Assembly (NCBI RefSeq): GCF_001667035.1
Contig: NZ_LZIR01000024.1
Span: forward strand, 1-52,786
Reading direction: 5' to 3'
DNA: 52,786 nucleotides
DNA from: Mycobacterium sp. 852002-51057_SCH5723018
GTDB taxonomy: Bacteria; Actinomycetota; Actinomycetes; Mycobacteriales; Mycobacteriaceae
A program made the position numbers and the translations under genes. This document shows positions 37,296 to 46,531 of the stretch, piece after piece. The notes under the pieces are model-generated. The model had not been told where the DNA came from. It saw only the letters and a list, made by a program, of their open reading frames with translations, and searched no databases. The stretch's first letter is position 1, and each line of letters begins with the position of its first letter.

Positions 37296-37650
37296 GCAGG
37301 GTCCTTCCTATGAGTTCGTGGCGCTCGTCGCGGGTGGAGCGCTCGGTCAAGGTTCTATGCACCCGAAGGTAGCCGGACAGCACCAGATCGCCCACCAGGA
37401 CGCGCGCGACACCGACCGGTAAATCCAGCCGGGCCGAGATCTCGGCGACCGACGGGCTGTCGGCGCACAGTTGGATGATCTTGCCTCTCGCATCGTTGGG
37501 TGGCCACCGGTGAGCCAGGCCCGCCTGCAACGCCTGTATCGGCGCCTCCAGCGGAAGGTCGACGTCGGTGTCGGTCCGCCCCGAGGTCAGGGTGTAGGGA
37601 CGGACCAGGTTCGCCTCACGGGAGGCCGGCCACCGCTCGCGTCTGTCCAT
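37276..37650 (-). CDS. DUF742 conservon protein
   Basis: 124 residues. Opens with VRPYTLTSGRT, the DUF742 hallmark, and contains IIQLCADSPSVAEISARLDLPVGVARVLVGDLVLSGYLRVH, a winged-helix-like region. Counterpart of Rv3363c. In conservons this protein links the roadblock and GTPase components of a membrane signalling complex. Overlaps the GTPase downstream by 20 bp. Confidence 0.9.
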   Translation of the reverse strand: MDRRERWPASREANLVRPYTLTSGRTDTDVDLPLEAPIQALQAGLAHRWPPNDARGKIIQLCADSPSVAEISARLDLPVGVARVLVGDLVLSGYLRVHRTLTERSTRDERHELIGRTLRGLKAL

Positions 37651-37656
37651 CGCGGC

Positions 37657-38064
37657 TCACGAGCGCTGGTGTGTAGCGGAGCGGCGGCTGGACTGCACCA
37701 CGCCGCCCACCCGTTCGACGAGGATAGCCATCTCGTAACCGATCTGACCGATGTCGCAGGACGTCACGGCCAGCGTCGCCAGATGCGAGCCGTCGCCGAC
37801 TCGCATCAGCAACAAGTATCCGTTTTGCATCTCGACCACCGACTGCAGCACCTGCCCGCCCTCGAACAGCTCCGCGGCGCCGGTGGCGAGGCTGGCCAGC
37901 CCCGAGGCCACGGCGGCCAACTGATCGGCTCGTTCGCGTGGAAGGTGCTCGCTGGCGGCGACGGGAAGCCCGTCGACGGACACCAGCAAGGCGTGCGCGA
38001 CCCCGGGGACCTCGCGGGCGAACTTCGTCACCAGCCAGTCCAGCGAGTTGCCAGCAGACGTCAT
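37657..38064 (-). CDS. Roadblock/LC7-domain conservon protein
   Basis: 135 residues, ATG at 38064 overlapping the kinase stop by 4 bp. Single roadblock/LC7 fold: [35 protein letters not shown], then [55 protein letters not shown]. Roadblock proteins act on small GTPases such as the conservon GTPase downstream. Counterpart of Rv3364c, also reported as secreted and protease-inhibiting in M. tuberculosis; no signal peptide is visible here. Confidence 0.92.
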   Translation of the reverse strand: MTSAGNSLDWLVTKFAREVPGVAHALLVSVDGLPVAASEHLPRERADQLAAVASGLASLATGAAELFEGGQVLQSVVEMQNGYLLLMRVGDGSHLATLAVTSCDIGQIGYEMAILVERVGGVVQSSRRSATHQRS

Positions 38065-40907
38065 GCCTCTTCCGATCCTTCGTTCGTCTCGCGGGCGTGC
38101 GACCGTCCGGAGCGCACGCCGCCGAAATGGCTACTGAACGAGGCGCGAACCGCCTCGGGGTCACGCGTCACCGCGGCATGCTCCGCCTGACGATGGGATC
38201 CGCCGTTGGAGCCGACGAGGGATCCTTCGTCCTCGTCTTGGCCCTGCTCGCCCGAGGTCCCGTTGGCCGTGCCGGGCACCAGCCGGGCGCCGGGTTTGCG
38301 GACCGGCAGCCCGTGCTCGGCGGTGTGGGTCTCGACGGGCTTTTCCTCCGCCGCGGCGGCCAGCGACCAGCCGCGGTCCCACACCGACTGCCAATCCAGG
38401 TCGGGGCTATCTACCAGGTCGTGCGGGTCCCCTAGCATCTCCGAGAGCATCCGGCGATAGATCACGTCATCGTCGGCCGGGGCCGCTGGGGTCTTCGTGG
38501 CTTTCGGGATGGTCGGAATCGACTCGCCGGCGAGCCTGGCGGGCGGGGGTGCGGCCGGCGGCTCCGGGGCCGGCTGGGCCTGTGCGGCCCGGTCTGTGGC
38601 GCTTTGCGAACGCGCGGCGAAGAACGCCGACGTGTTCGATACCGGGGCGGCCTTGGGCGGCGCCGGCTGTGGCTCCGGCGCCTGCTGGGCGGGCTGCTCA
38701 CTTTCCCACCAGGGAGTCGCGAGCTCGCGCCGGTGCCGCCGGGGCAGCTGCTCGGCCGGCGGGTCCGGAACCGCGGGAACTTCGGTGATGCCGCTGGAGC
38801 CCGGGTTGCGGCGCGGCAACAACGTGACCGACGGCCCCAACGCCTCCGAGCCGTTCTGGTTCGCCGGCTCCGGCGCCACGTGCTGCGCGGCGGGCTCCCC
38901 GCCGGGATCCGTCGTCGCTATGGCGTTGGCGAGCTGGGTGCTCGGCGAGGACACCGCCCCGACCCGTCCGCGCGGCGACGCTGCACGGACGACCGGAAGG
39001 CCCTCGAGCACCGTCGGCGGCAGGTAGATCTCGGCCGTCGTCCCCGAGCCGGCCTCGTTGGCCGCCGGCCCGCGCAGCCCCACCCGGATGCCGTGCCGGG
39101 CGGCGATGCGGCCCACCACGAACAGGCCCATGTGACGGGCGTTGTCGGGGGTGGGGTCGGGGGTGTCCTTGCCGCCGGCCTGCAGCCGCATGTTGGCTAT
39201 GCGCCGATCGGCGTCGTTCATGCCCAGGCCGGAGTCGGAGACGCGCACCACCACCCCGCTGTCGCCGCCGCGCGCCGCGGAGATGCGCACGGTCGTCGTC
39301 GGCGGCGAGTAGCGCAGGGCGTTGTCGATGAGTTCGGCGAACATATGGATGGCGCCGCCGGCGGCCGCGCCGATCACGGTGCAGTCGGGCAGGCCCATGA
39401 TCTCGACCCGGCGGTAGTCCTCGACCTCGGATACCGCGGCGTTGATCACCGTCGACAGCGGCACCGGCTCGCGCTGGTCCCGGGCCAGCTGGGCGCCGGC
39501 CAGCACCAGCAGGTTGGCGCTGTTGCGGCGTAGCCGGGCCGCCAGGTGATCCAGCCGGAACAGGTTGTCGAGACGCTCGGGATCTTCCTCGTTGCGCTCC
39601 AGCCGGTCGATCAGCGCCAGCTGCTGGTCCACCAGCGACCGGCTGCGCCGCGACATGGTCTCGAACATGTCGCTGACCAACAACCGCAACCGGGCCTCGT
39701 CACCGGCCAGCAACAGGGCCTGGCCGTGCAGCTCATCGACGGCATGGGCGACCTGGCCGATCTCCTCGGTGGTGTAGACCGGCAGCGGCTGCGGGATCGG
39801 CTCGGCGCCACCGGCCTTGACGCGGGCCACCTCCTCCTCGAGGTCGGTGTGGGCGACCTTGAGCGCGCCGTCGCGCAGCACGCGCAGCGGGCGTACCAGC
39901 GCGCGCGCCACCAGCGACACGATGGCCAGCGCGATCACGATGGCCGCCAGCACCAGCGCGGCGTCGAGGATGGCGGCGTTGCGGCGGTCGTCGGCCTGGG
40001 CGCGCACCGACTTGGTCACCGACGCGGTGGCATCCTTGATGACCTGTTCGGCGATGCCGTCGGTGGTGTGGATGGAGCGCAGCAGCTCGGGGTTGTCGAC
40101 GAGCACACTGGCCGGATCCGACATGATCGCCATCCGGGTCACCATTTGCTGCTGCAGCGTCTTGGCCTCCGGCGACCCCGCACCCAGCACTTCGCTCATC
40201 CCGAACAGGGTCGACGGTTCGGTGCCGGCCAGCGTGATCATCGAGGTCCGCAATTGCGGCTCGGGCAGGTCGGCGCCGCGGGTGACCAGGATCTCCTGCA
40301 TCGTCATCTGCCCGCGGGCGCCGACCGCCCGGCTCAGGCCCTGCGCCTCGGCGCGGATGCGCTCGTCGTCGACGCGCACCGACGCGATGATCACGTCCTC
40401 GGCCGTCAACAGGATCGGAGCGTAGGTGGTGACCCGGTCCCGCAAACCGATGCTGTTGTCGGCCACCTTGTCCAGCAGCCCCTGACCGCCGTTGAGCAGC
40501 GTGCTCACGCCCGAGCGGACGTCAGGGACGAGGTCGGTGTCGGCCACCCGGGTCTGCAGCTCGTATTTGCGCGCCTCGTAGTTCTTCTTCGCCCCCTCGA
40601 CGTCGCGCCCGGTGGAGCTGGCCAGCAGCGCGACATCCAACGCCGACATGTACTTGGTGATCGCCGGCAGCACGTCGGCGCGGGCGGCGGCCAGCTTCAG
40701 GCCGCCGGAGTTCGACATGGCGTCCTTGATGCGCAGCCCGCCGAACGCGGTCGCCAAAACGAGCGGTACCAGCAGGATCGCCAACACCTTGTAGCGCACC
40801 GGCCAGTTGCTCAGCGACCAGGTGGACGGGCGTTTACCCGGTCCCGCCTGGGCGGCCGGGACGTCGCGTCGAGCCGCCTCGGCCGGATTGGCCGGGCGGG
40901 TGAACAT
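38061..40907 (-). CDS. Conservon sensor histidine kinase-like protein with nitrate-sensor-type extracellular domain
   Basis: 948 residues from ATG 40907. TM1 about 41-57, a periplasmic NIT-like helical domain (about 70-305, with [26 protein letters not shown]), TM2 about 308-328, HAMP, a dimerisation helix ([22 protein letters not shown]), and HATPase_c about 520-640 with the N-box [12 protein letters not shown] and DSGLGM. The C-terminal ~300 residues are Pro/Ala-rich and disordered, with the tail reading [21 protein letters not shown] as in other conservon kinases. Counterpart of Rv3365c (876 residues), somewhat longer. First gene of the operon with roadblock, DUF742, GTPase and MfpA. No ribosome site precedes its ATG; see the upstream leader ORF. 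Confidence 0.9.
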   Translation of the reverse strand: MFTRPANPAEAARRDVPAAQAGPGKRPSTWSLSNWPVRYKVLAILLVPLVLATAFGGLRIKDAMSNSGGLKLAAARADVLPAITKYMSALDVALLASSTGRDVEGAKKNYEARKYELQTRVADTDLVPDVRSGVSTLLNGGQGLLDKVADNSIGLRDRVTTYAPILLTAEDVIIASVRVDDERIRAEAQGLSRAVGARGQMTMQEILVTRGADLPEPQLRTSMITLAGTEPSTLFGMSEVLGAGSPEAKTLQQQMVTRMAIMSDPASVLVDNPELLRSIHTTDGIAEQVIKDATASVTKSVRAQADDRRNAAILDAALVLAAIVIALAIVSLVARALVRPLRVLRDGALKVAHTDLEEEVARVKAGGAEPIPQPLPVYTTEEIGQVAHAVDELHGQALLLAGDEARLRLLVSDMFETMSRRSRSLVDQQLALIDRLERNEEDPERLDNLFRLDHLAARLRRNSANLLVLAGAQLARDQREPVPLSTVINAAVSEVEDYRRVEIMGLPDCTVIGAAAGGAIHMFAELIDNALRYSPPTTTVRISAARGGDSGVVVRVSDSGLGMNDADRRIANMRLQAGGKDTPDPTPDNARHMGLFVVGRIAARHGIRVGLRGPAANEAGSGTTAEIYLPPTVLEGLPVVRAASPRGRVGAVSSPSTQLANAIATTDPGGEPAAQHVAPEPANQNGSEALGPSVTLLPRRNPGSSGITEVPAVPDPPAEQLPRRHRRELATPWWESEQPAQQAPEPQPAPPKAAPVSNTSAFFAARSQSATDRAAQAQPAPEPPAAPPPARLAGESIPTIPKATKTPAAPADDDVIYRRMLSEMLGDPHDLVDSPDLDWQSVWDRGWSLAAAAEEKPVETHTAEHGLPVRKPGARLVPGTANGTSGEQGQDEDEGSLVGSNGGSHRQAEHAAVTRDPEAVRASFSSHFGGVRSGRSHARETNEGSEEA

Positions 40908-40909
40908 GG

Positions 40910-40978
40910 TCACGTGATCGCGGCCGGGTGACCGGCCGCTGCGCTGACCCCTAGCGCTTTGCGTAACGAGATGCTCAT
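40910..40978 (-). CDS. Candidate 22-residue leader peptide before the conservon kinase
   Basis: ATG at 40978 preceded by AGGAAG four bases upstream, the best ribosome site in this leader. It reads MSISLRKALG then VSAAAGHPAAIT and stops at TGA, only two bases before the kinase ATG (TGA-CC-ATG). The kinase has no Shine-Dalgarno of its own, so ribosomes finishing this peptide could reinitiate. The ORF contains a TTA codon, rare at this GC content, and encloses a strong hairpin. No homologue is known to me. Confidence 0.45.
   Translation of the reverse strand: MSISLRKALGVSAAAGHPAAIT
40920..40939 (-). promoter_or_regulatory. Leader hairpin inside the small ORF
   Basis: Perfect 8-bp stem with a four-base loop: GCGGCCGG, GTGA, CCGGCCGC (plus-strand reading). 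It ends 12 bases before the kinase start. With the leader ORF it has the form of a translational coupling or attenuation device. There is no U-tract, so intrinsic termination is not implied. Confidence 0.5.
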
Positions 40979-41170
40979 GAAACTTCCTGCTTAGTTCGTG
41001 CCAGCCCCCGCGCAGATGGGCGCGAGCGATAAACGCCTGGCAATCCGACGAGTATGACAGCACCCGGCCGAGGTCTCCACAATTCTTACTGAGTAGGCAG
41101 AGCCCTCCAAGGTTCACCAGTGCGCCGAGGCGCAAGTCTGGCAAACAATCGGCTTTGTCATGATCGGCAC

Positions 41171-41635
41171 ATGTTCCGGCTGATGTTCGTAAGCCCGCGC
41201 ATTGCCCCGAACACGGGCAACGCCATCCGGACGGCGGCCGCCACCGGCGCCGAATTGCACCTGGTCGAGCCGCTGGGCTTCGACCTGTCCGAGCCCAAAC
41301 TCCGCCGGGCCGGGCTGGACTATCACGACCTCGCGTCGGTCACCGTCCATCCGTCGCTGCACGCCGCGTGGGATGCGCTGTTGCCGGCGCGGGTGTTCGC
41401 CTTCACCGCGCACGCCCCGACGTCGTTTGCCGACGTCGGCTACGAGCCCGGTGACGTGCTGATGTTCGGGCCGGAACCCGACGGGCTGGACGCGGCGACC
41501 CTGGCCGACGCGCGCATCACCTGTCAGGTGCGCATCCCGATGCTGGCGGGGCGGCGCTCGCTGAACCTGTCCAATGCGGCGGCGATCGCCGTCTACGAGG
41601 CCTGGCGCCAGCACGGCTATTCGGGTGCGGTCTGA
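41171..41635 (+). CDS. trmL: tRNA (cytidine/uridine-34) 2'-O-methyltransferase, SpoU/TrmL family
   Basis: 154 residues from ATG 41171, the same length as Rv3366 (annotated spoU). Methylates the wobble ribose of tRNA-Leu in E. coli. SPOUT knot motifs: PRIAPNTGNAIRTAAATGAELHLVEPLGFDLSEPKLRRAGLDY (motif 1), LMFGPEPDGLD (motif 2) and IPMLAGRRSLNLSNAAAIAVYEAWRQ (motif 3; RSLNLSN is diagnostic). Divergent from the conservon kinase. Confidence 0.92.
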   Translation: MFRLMFVSPRIAPNTGNAIRTAAATGAELHLVEPLGFDLSEPKLRRAGLDYHDLASVTVHPSLHAAWDALLPARVFAFTAHAPTSFADVGYEPGDVLMFGPEPDGLDAATLADARITCQVRIPMLAGRRSLNLSNAAAIAVYEAWRQHGYSGAV

Positions 41636-41681
41636 TCGGTCGCCGCGATGAGTATTGCGGCCGGGGCGGGTCAGCCTCGGT

Positions 41682-42008
41682 ATGGCTACCTTCATCACGA
41701 TCGGCTACGGAGACGCGGCCGGATACAACCGCGTGAGCGACGAATGTAAGAGGGCCGCGCACGCGCGCGACGACGAGTTGCGCGCGTCGGGGGCGCTCAT
41801 CGGAATCGCCGGGCAACCCGTTCAGGTGCGCAACCCACAGGGCGCCGGCGCGCGGATCGAGCCGGGGCCGTACCTGCAGTCAACGCTGCCGATCGCCGGG
41901 TTCGCGGTGCTGGAGGCCGACGATATCGACGCAGCGATCGAGCGGGTGAGCCAAACGCCCTGCGCGATCGCGCACGGGGTCGTCGAGGTGTGGCCCCTAA
42001 CGACGTGA
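41682..42008 (+). CDS. YCII-related domain protein
   Basis: 108 residues, ATG 41682. ATFITIGYGDAAGYNR is the first strand, HARDDELRASGALIGIAGQPVQVR the helix-strand unit, GPYLQSTLPIAGFAVLEADDIDAAIERVSQTPCAIAHGVVEVWPL the last half. This is the dimeric alpha/beta barrel of the YCII/DGPF family (PF03795), often paired with ECF sigma factors of the SigK/ECF41-like stress type. Role unknown, possibly a small hydrolase or sensor. In M. tuberculosis this junction carries a PE_PGRS gene. Its stop abuts the stop of the convergent nitroreductase. Confidence 0.8.
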   Translation: MATFITIGYGDAAGYNRVSDECKRAAHARDDELRASGALIGIAGQPVQVRNPQGAGARIEPGPYLQSTLPIAGFAVLEADDIDAAIERVSQTPCAIAHGVVEVWPLTT

Positions 42009-42653
42009 CTACCAGCTGTTCCAGTGCGTGAGCTGCTCGGCGGGCAGCCGCTTGGCGGGCCGGAAGTCGGTGCCCTTGGTGTAGGCGATCGGGAACAGCC
42101 CGCCCTGGCTGTACTTGTCGTGCGGGATGCCCAGCACCTCGGCCACCTTCTGTTCCCCGTCGCGCAGCAGGTGCAGCGTCGTCCAGCAGGAGCCCAGGCC
42201 GCGCGAGCGCAGCGCCAGGCAGAAGCTCCAGACCGCCGGGAACAGGGACGCCCAGAAGGACACGCCGCCCAACGGCGTCTGGTCGTCGCGGCCCTCGATG
42301 CAGGGAATCATCAGCACCGGCGCCTCGTGCATATGCTCGGCCAGATAGGTGGCCGAGTCCCGGACCTTGCCCATCCGCTCACCGCGGGTGTCGCCCTCGG
42401 GGTATTCGGCGCCGCCCGCGGCAAGGTAGCCGCGGGCGTTGGCAAGGTAGATGTCGCCGATCGCCTTCTTCTTGTCGGCGTCCTCAACGAACACCCACTG
42501 CCAGCCCTGCGAGTTGGAACCGGTCGGCGCCTGCAGCGCCAGATTCAGGCATTCCATCAGCACCTCACGCGGCACCGGCTTGTCGAAGTCGAGGCGCTTG
42601 CGGACCGAGCGGGTGGTCGTCAGGACTTCGTCGACGGACAGGTTGAGGGTCAT
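42009..42653 (-). CDS. Nitroreductase-family FMN oxidoreductase
   Basis: 214 residues, ATG at 42653. VDEVLTTTRSVRKRLDFDKPVPREVLMECLNLALQAPTGSNSQGWQWVFV gives the FMN-binding Arg pair and the SNSQ loop. SFWASLFPAVWSFCLALRSRGLGSCWTTLHL is the family's dimer helix. GIPHDKYSQGGLFPIAYTKG closes the FMN site. Counterpart of Rv3368c. It reduces quinones or nitro compounds with NAD(P)H; the physiological substrate is unknown. Divergent from the PPOX-fold gene with only 22 bp between starts. Confidence 0.9.
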   Translation of the reverse strand: MTLNLSVDEVLTTTRSVRKRLDFDKPVPREVLMECLNLALQAPTGSNSQGWQWVFVEDADKKKAIGDIYLANARGYLAAGGAEYPEGDTRGERMGKVRDSATYLAEHMHEAPVLMIPCIEGRDDQTPLGGVSFWASLFPAVWSFCLALRSRGLGSCWTTLHLLRDGEQKVAEVLGIPHDKYSQGGLFPIAYTKGTDFRPAKRLPAEQLTHWNSW

Positions 42654-42675
42654 AGAGGGAGACTACATTCGGCTG

Positions 42676-43083
42676 ATGACCGTCGAACTGACACAAGAGG
42701 TTTCCAGCAGGCTCACGTCCGATCACTACGGGTGGCTGACCACCGTCGCCAAATCGGGACAGCCGGTTCCGCGGCTGATCTGGTTCTACTTCGACGGAGC
42801 GAAGCTGACCGTGTACTCCACACCCGGGGCCGCCAAGGTCGCGCACATCAGGGCGCGTCCGCAGGTGAGCCTGAACCTGGATTCCAACGGCAATGGCGGC
42901 GGCATCATCGTCGTCGGCGGGACGGCGGCGGTGGACGCGACCGACGTCGACTGCCGCGACGACGAGCCGTACTGGACGAAGTACAGCGAGGGCGCCGCCA
43001 AATTCGGCCTGACCGATGCGATGGGTTCCTACAGCACCCGGCTGGCGATCACCCCGACCAAGGTGTGGACGACGCCCGCCTAG
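42676..43083 (+). CDS. Pyridoxamine-5'-phosphate-oxidase-fold (F420/FMN) protein
   Basis: 135 residues, ATG 42676. TACATT (42664-42669) lies seven bases before the ATG, so the transcript is probably leaderless. Split beta-barrel: DHYGWLTTVAKSGQPVPRLIWFYFDGAKLTVYSTPGAAKVAHIRARPQVSLNLDS, then GGIIVVGGTAAVD. These are the classic strands of small PPOX-class enzymes, many of which bind F420 in mycobacteria. RLAITPTKVWT is the C-terminal strand. Counterpart of Rv3369. Substrate unknown. Confidence 0.88.
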   Translation: MTVELTQEVSSRLTSDHYGWLTTVAKSGQPVPRLIWFYFDGAKLTVYSTPGAAKVAHIRARPQVSLNLDSNGNGGGIIVVGGTAAVDATDVDCRDDEPYWTKYSEGAAKFGLTDAMGSYSTRLAITPTKVWTTPA

Positions 43084-43100
43084 CGGAGCGCTGGTTTCCC

Positions 43101-43160
43101 GCGAGCGTGCGCGTTTGTCCGCGACACGCCGTGAATTGTCGGCATTCTGCGCACCCTCGC
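43101..43160. repeat. Intergenic stem-loop element, copy 1
   Basis: Between convergent genes. Arms GCGAGCGTGCGC (43101-43112) and GCGCACCCTCGC (43149-43160) pair at 11 of 12 positions around a 36-base loop that contains GCGACACGCC. On the minus strand the order (GTGCGC, GGCGTGTCGC, then CGCTCGC) matches the element at 47687-47746. Possible bidirectional terminator. Confidence 0.5.
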
Positions 43161-43167
43161 GCCCGTA

Positions 43168-46100
43168 TCAGCGGAAGTCGCGCGACTTCGAGCTCACCGC
43201 CAGGGTGATGCGACCCAGCCGCTCGGCCACGACGGTGACTGCGCCGCTGGCGTTTTGGACCTGACCGCGAACCAGCAGCGCCGGCGCCGTGTTGGCCAGC
43301 TTGCGATGCCGCGCCCACACCCCCGGCACGCAGAGCACGTTGACCATCCCGGTCTCGTCCTCGAGGTTGAGAAACGTCACCCCTTGGGCCGTCCCGGGCC
43401 GCTGCCGGTGAGTCACCGCGCCGGCGATCAGCACCCGGTCGCCGTCGGGCACGCTCAGCAGCTTCTCGGCGGGCACCACGCCCAGCGCGTCCAGGTCTTC
43501 GCGCAGGAACTGGGTGGGATAGCTGTCCGGGGAGATGCCGGTGGCCCACACGTCGGCGGCGGCCAGCTCCAGCTCGCTCATCCCCGGCAGCGACGGGACG
43601 CGCGACGACGAGCCCACCCCGGGCAACCGGTCCGGGCGCTGGGTGGCCGCGGCCCCGGCCGCCCACAACCCCTCCCGCCGGGACATGCCCAGGCAGCCCA
43701 GCGCCCCGGCGGTGGCCAGCGCCTCGGTCTGCGACACGGACAGCTGCAGCCGGGACGTCAGGTCCAGCAGAGAGGCGAACGGGCCGTTGGCTTTTCGCTC
43801 CTCCACCAGCCGCTCGGCCAGGTCGTCGCCGATATGACGGACGGCGCCCAGTCCCAGGCGGACGGCGTTCCCTGAATTTTCCAAGGTGGCGTGCGCCAGG
43901 CTGGCGTTGACGTCCGGGCCGTGCACCGTCACGCCGTGCCGGCGCGCGTCGGCCACCAGCGACTGCGGTGAATAAAAGCCCATCGGCTGCGCGCGCAGCA
44001 GCGCCGCGCAGAACGCCGCCGGGTGGTGCAACTTGAACCACGACGAGTAGAACACCAGCGACGCGAAGGACAGCGCGTGGCTTTCGGGGAAGCCGAAATT
44101 GGCGAAGGCTTCCAGCTTTTCGTAGGTCCGGTCGATCACGTCGTCGGGGGCGCCGTGCAGCGCGCGCATGCCGTCGTAGAACCGGCCGCGCAGCCGTTGC
44201 ATGCGTTCGGTGGACCGCTTGGAGCCCATGGCGCGGCGCAGCTGGTCGGCCTCGGCGGCCGAAAAGCCGGCGCAGTCGACCGCCAGCTGCATCAGCTGTT
44301 CCTGAAAGAGCGGCACCCCCAGCGTCTTTCGCAGCGCGGGCTCCATGGACGGGTGGTCGTAGACGACCGGGTCGACGCCGTTGCGCCGCCGGATGTAGGG
44401 GTGCACCGACCCGCCCTGGATGGGCCCGGGCCGGATCAGCGCGACCTCCACCACCAGGTCGTAGAACATCCGCGGCTTCAGCCGCGGCAGGGTGGCCATC
44501 TGCGCGCGCGACTCCACCTGGAACACCCCGACGGAATCGGCGCGGGACAGCATCTCGTACACCGCCCGCTCGGAGAGGTCGAGCCGGGCCAGGTCCACCC
44601 GGATCCCCTTGTGCTCGGCCACCAGGTCGATGGCGTAGTGCAGCGCCGAGAGCATGCCCAGCCCGAGCAGGTCGAACTTCACCAAACCGATTGCCGCACA
44701 GTCGTCCTTGTCCCACTGCAGGACGCTGCGGTTCTCCATGCGCGCCCACTCCACCGGGCAGACATCGGCGATCGGGCGGTCGCAGATCACCATGCCGCCG
44801 GAATGGATGCCCATGTGCCGAGGCAGGTTTCGGATCTGGGTCGCCAGGTCGATCACCTGCTCGGGAATCCCCTCGGCATCCGGCGAATCCGCCGCCCCGC
44901 TCCAGCTGCTGATCTGCTTGCTCCACGCGTCCTGCTGCCCCTGCGAGAAGCCCAGGGCGCGGGCCATGTCGCGCACCGCGATCTTTCCCCGGTAGGTGAT
45001 GACGTTGGCGACCTGGGCGGCGTAGTCACGGCCGTATTTGTCGTAGACGTACTGGATGACCTGTTCGCGCTGGTCCGACTCGATGTCCATGTCGATGTCG
45101 GGTGGCCCGTCGCGGGCCGGCGACAAGAAACGCTCGAACAACAGCTCGTTGGCCACCGGATCGACCGCGGTGACGCCCAGGGCGTAACAGACCGCGGAAT
45201 TGGCCGCCGAGCCCCTGCCCTGGCACAGGATATTGTTGCACCGGCAGAACCGCGCGATATCGTGCACCACCAGGAAGTAACCCGGAAACTGCAGTTGGGC
45301 AATGACTTTCAGCTCGTGCTCGATCTGGGCGTACGCCTTGCGCGCGTTTCCCGACTGCCTCGGCGGCCCGTAGCGGTCACGCGCCCCGGCCATCGTCAGC
45401 TGCCGCAGCCAACTGTCCTCGGTGTGCCCGTCGGGCACGTCGAACGGCGGCAGCTGCGGCGCGATGAGCGCCAGCCCGAACGCGCACTGCTCGCCGAGCT
45501 CGGCGGCGGCGCTCACCACGTCCGGTCGCTGCGCGAACAGCCGGGCCATCTCCTCGCCGGACCGCAGATGCGAGCCGCCCAGCGGGGCCAGCCATCCGGC
45601 GGCGGAGTCCAGGGACTGCCGCGCCCGGATGGCGCCCATCGCCATGGCCAGCCGGCCGCGCGACGGGTGGGCGAAATGCGCGCCTGTGGTGGCGACGACG
45701 CCGACGCCGAAGCGGGGCGCCAGCGCGGCCAGCGCCGCGTTGCGTTCGTCGTCGAGCGGGTGACCGTGATGGGTCAGCTCGATGCTGACCCTGTGCGGGC
45801 CGAACCGGTCCACCAGGTCGGCCAGCGCCCGCGCCGCCGCGTCCGGGCCTTGCGACAGTGCCTGGCGCACATGGCCTTTGCGGCATCCGGTCAGGATGTG
45901 CCAGTGGCCACCCGCGGCCTCGGTCAGCGCGTCGAAGTCGTAGCGCGGCTTGCCCTTCTCGCCGCCGGCCAGGTGTGCGGCGGCCAGCTGCCGCGACAGC
46001 CGTCGGTAACCTTCCGGGCCGCGGGCCAGCACCAGCAGGTGCGGCCCGGGCGGGTCGGGCTGCTCGGTCCGCGCCCCCGGCCCCAAAGACAGCTCGGCGC

Positions 46101-46455
46101 CGAACACCGTGCGCAGGTCGAGCTCGGCGGCCGCTTCGGCGAATCGCACCGCCCCGTACAGGCCGTCGTGGTCGGTGAGCGCCAGGGCGCGCAGGTCCAG
46201 CCGGGCGGCCTCCTCGACCATCTCCTCCGGTGTGCTGGCCCCGTCGAGAAAGCTGAACGCCGAATGCGCGTGCAGCTCGGCATATGGAACGGACGACGGC
46301 GCCAGCCGGGCGTCATCCGGCGGCCGGTACGTCCCGCGCTTGCGCGACAAGGGGGCGTCCTCGGGGACCTGCTCCGGCGCGCCGGCGTGGCGCGGCTTGC
46401 CGTCGAGCACCCGCTCCATTTCCGCCCAGCTCAGCGGCCCATTAAACCAGCCCAC
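43168..46455 (-). CDS. dnaE2: Error-prone DNA polymerase III alpha subunit
   Basis: 1095 residues with GTG at 46455 (GWFNGPLSWAEMERVLDGKPR), aligning with the Rv3370c start; the frame extends further but crosses the LexA box. The replicative subunit of mycobacterial SOS mutagenesis, acting with ImuA'/ImuB. N-terminal PHP domain: ELHAHSAFSFLDGAS, LALTDHDGLYG. Polymerase domain: LCQGRGSAANSAVCYALG, the catalytic PDIDMDIESDQRE, RHMGIHSGGMV and GFPESHALSFASLVFYSSW. C-terminal OB fold: VTFLNLEDETGMVNV. It ends SSKSRDFR, without the extended C-terminal tail of DnaE1. No imuB is adjacent. Confidence 0.95.
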   Translation of the reverse strand: MGWFNGPLSWAEMERVLDGKPRHAGAPEQVPEDAPLSRKRGTYRPPDDARLAPSSVPYAELHAHSAFSFLDGASTPEEMVEEAARLDLRALALTDHDGLYGAVRFAEAAAELDLRTVFGAELSLGPGARTEQPDPPGPHLLVLARGPEGYRRLSRQLAAAHLAGGEKGKPRYDFDALTEAAGGHWHILTGCRKGHVRQALSQGPDAAARALADLVDRFGPHRVSIELTHHGHPLDDERNAALAALAPRFGVGVVATTGAHFAHPSRGRLAMAMGAIRARQSLDSAAGWLAPLGGSHLRSGEEMARLFAQRPDVVSAAAELGEQCAFGLALIAPQLPPFDVPDGHTEDSWLRQLTMAGARDRYGPPRQSGNARKAYAQIEHELKVIAQLQFPGYFLVVHDIARFCRCNNILCQGRGSAANSAVCYALGVTAVDPVANELLFERFLSPARDGPPDIDMDIESDQREQVIQYVYDKYGRDYAAQVANVITYRGKIAVRDMARALGFSQGQQDAWSKQISSWSGAADSPDAEGIPEQVIDLATQIRNLPRHMGIHSGGMVICDRPIADVCPVEWARMENRSVLQWDKDDCAAIGLVKFDLLGLGMLSALHYAIDLVAEHKGIRVDLARLDLSERAVYEMLSRADSVGVFQVESRAQMATLPRLKPRMFYDLVVEVALIRPGPIQGGSVHPYIRRRNGVDPVVYDHPSMEPALRKTLGVPLFQEQLMQLAVDCAGFSAAEADQLRRAMGSKRSTERMQRLRGRFYDGMRALHGAPDDVIDRTYEKLEAFANFGFPESHALSFASLVFYSSWFKLHHPAAFCAALLRAQPMGFYSPQSLVADARRHGVTVHGPDVNASLAHATLENSGNAVRLGLGAVRHIGDDLAERLVEERKANGPFASLLDLTSRLQLSVSQTEALATAGALGCLGMSRREGLWAAGAAATQRPDRLPGVGSSSRVPSLPGMSELELAAADVWATGISPDSYPTQFLREDLDALGVVPAEKLLSVPDGDRVLIAGAVTHRQRPGTAQGVTFLNLEDETGMVNVLCVPGVWARHRKLANTAPALLVRGQVQNASGAVTVVAERLGRITLAVSSKSRDFR

Positions 46456-46467
46456 GAGCCCAGTGTA

Positions 46468-46483
46468 TCGAAAGTATGTTCGA
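46468..46483 (-). promoter_or_regulatory. LexA (SOS) box of dnaE2
   Basis: TCGAAAGTATGTTCGA, against the mycobacterial SOS box TCGAAC-N4-GTTCGA: one mismatch, correct spacing, perfectly centred. It lies 12 bases before the dnaE2 start and 48 before the divergent otsB2 start, so LexA cleavage should induce dnaE2. Confidence 0.92.
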
Positions 46484-46531
46484 TTCGCGCCGCCACGGCC
46501 GCCCGCATCCACCGCCGTGAGAGGGTGGGTC

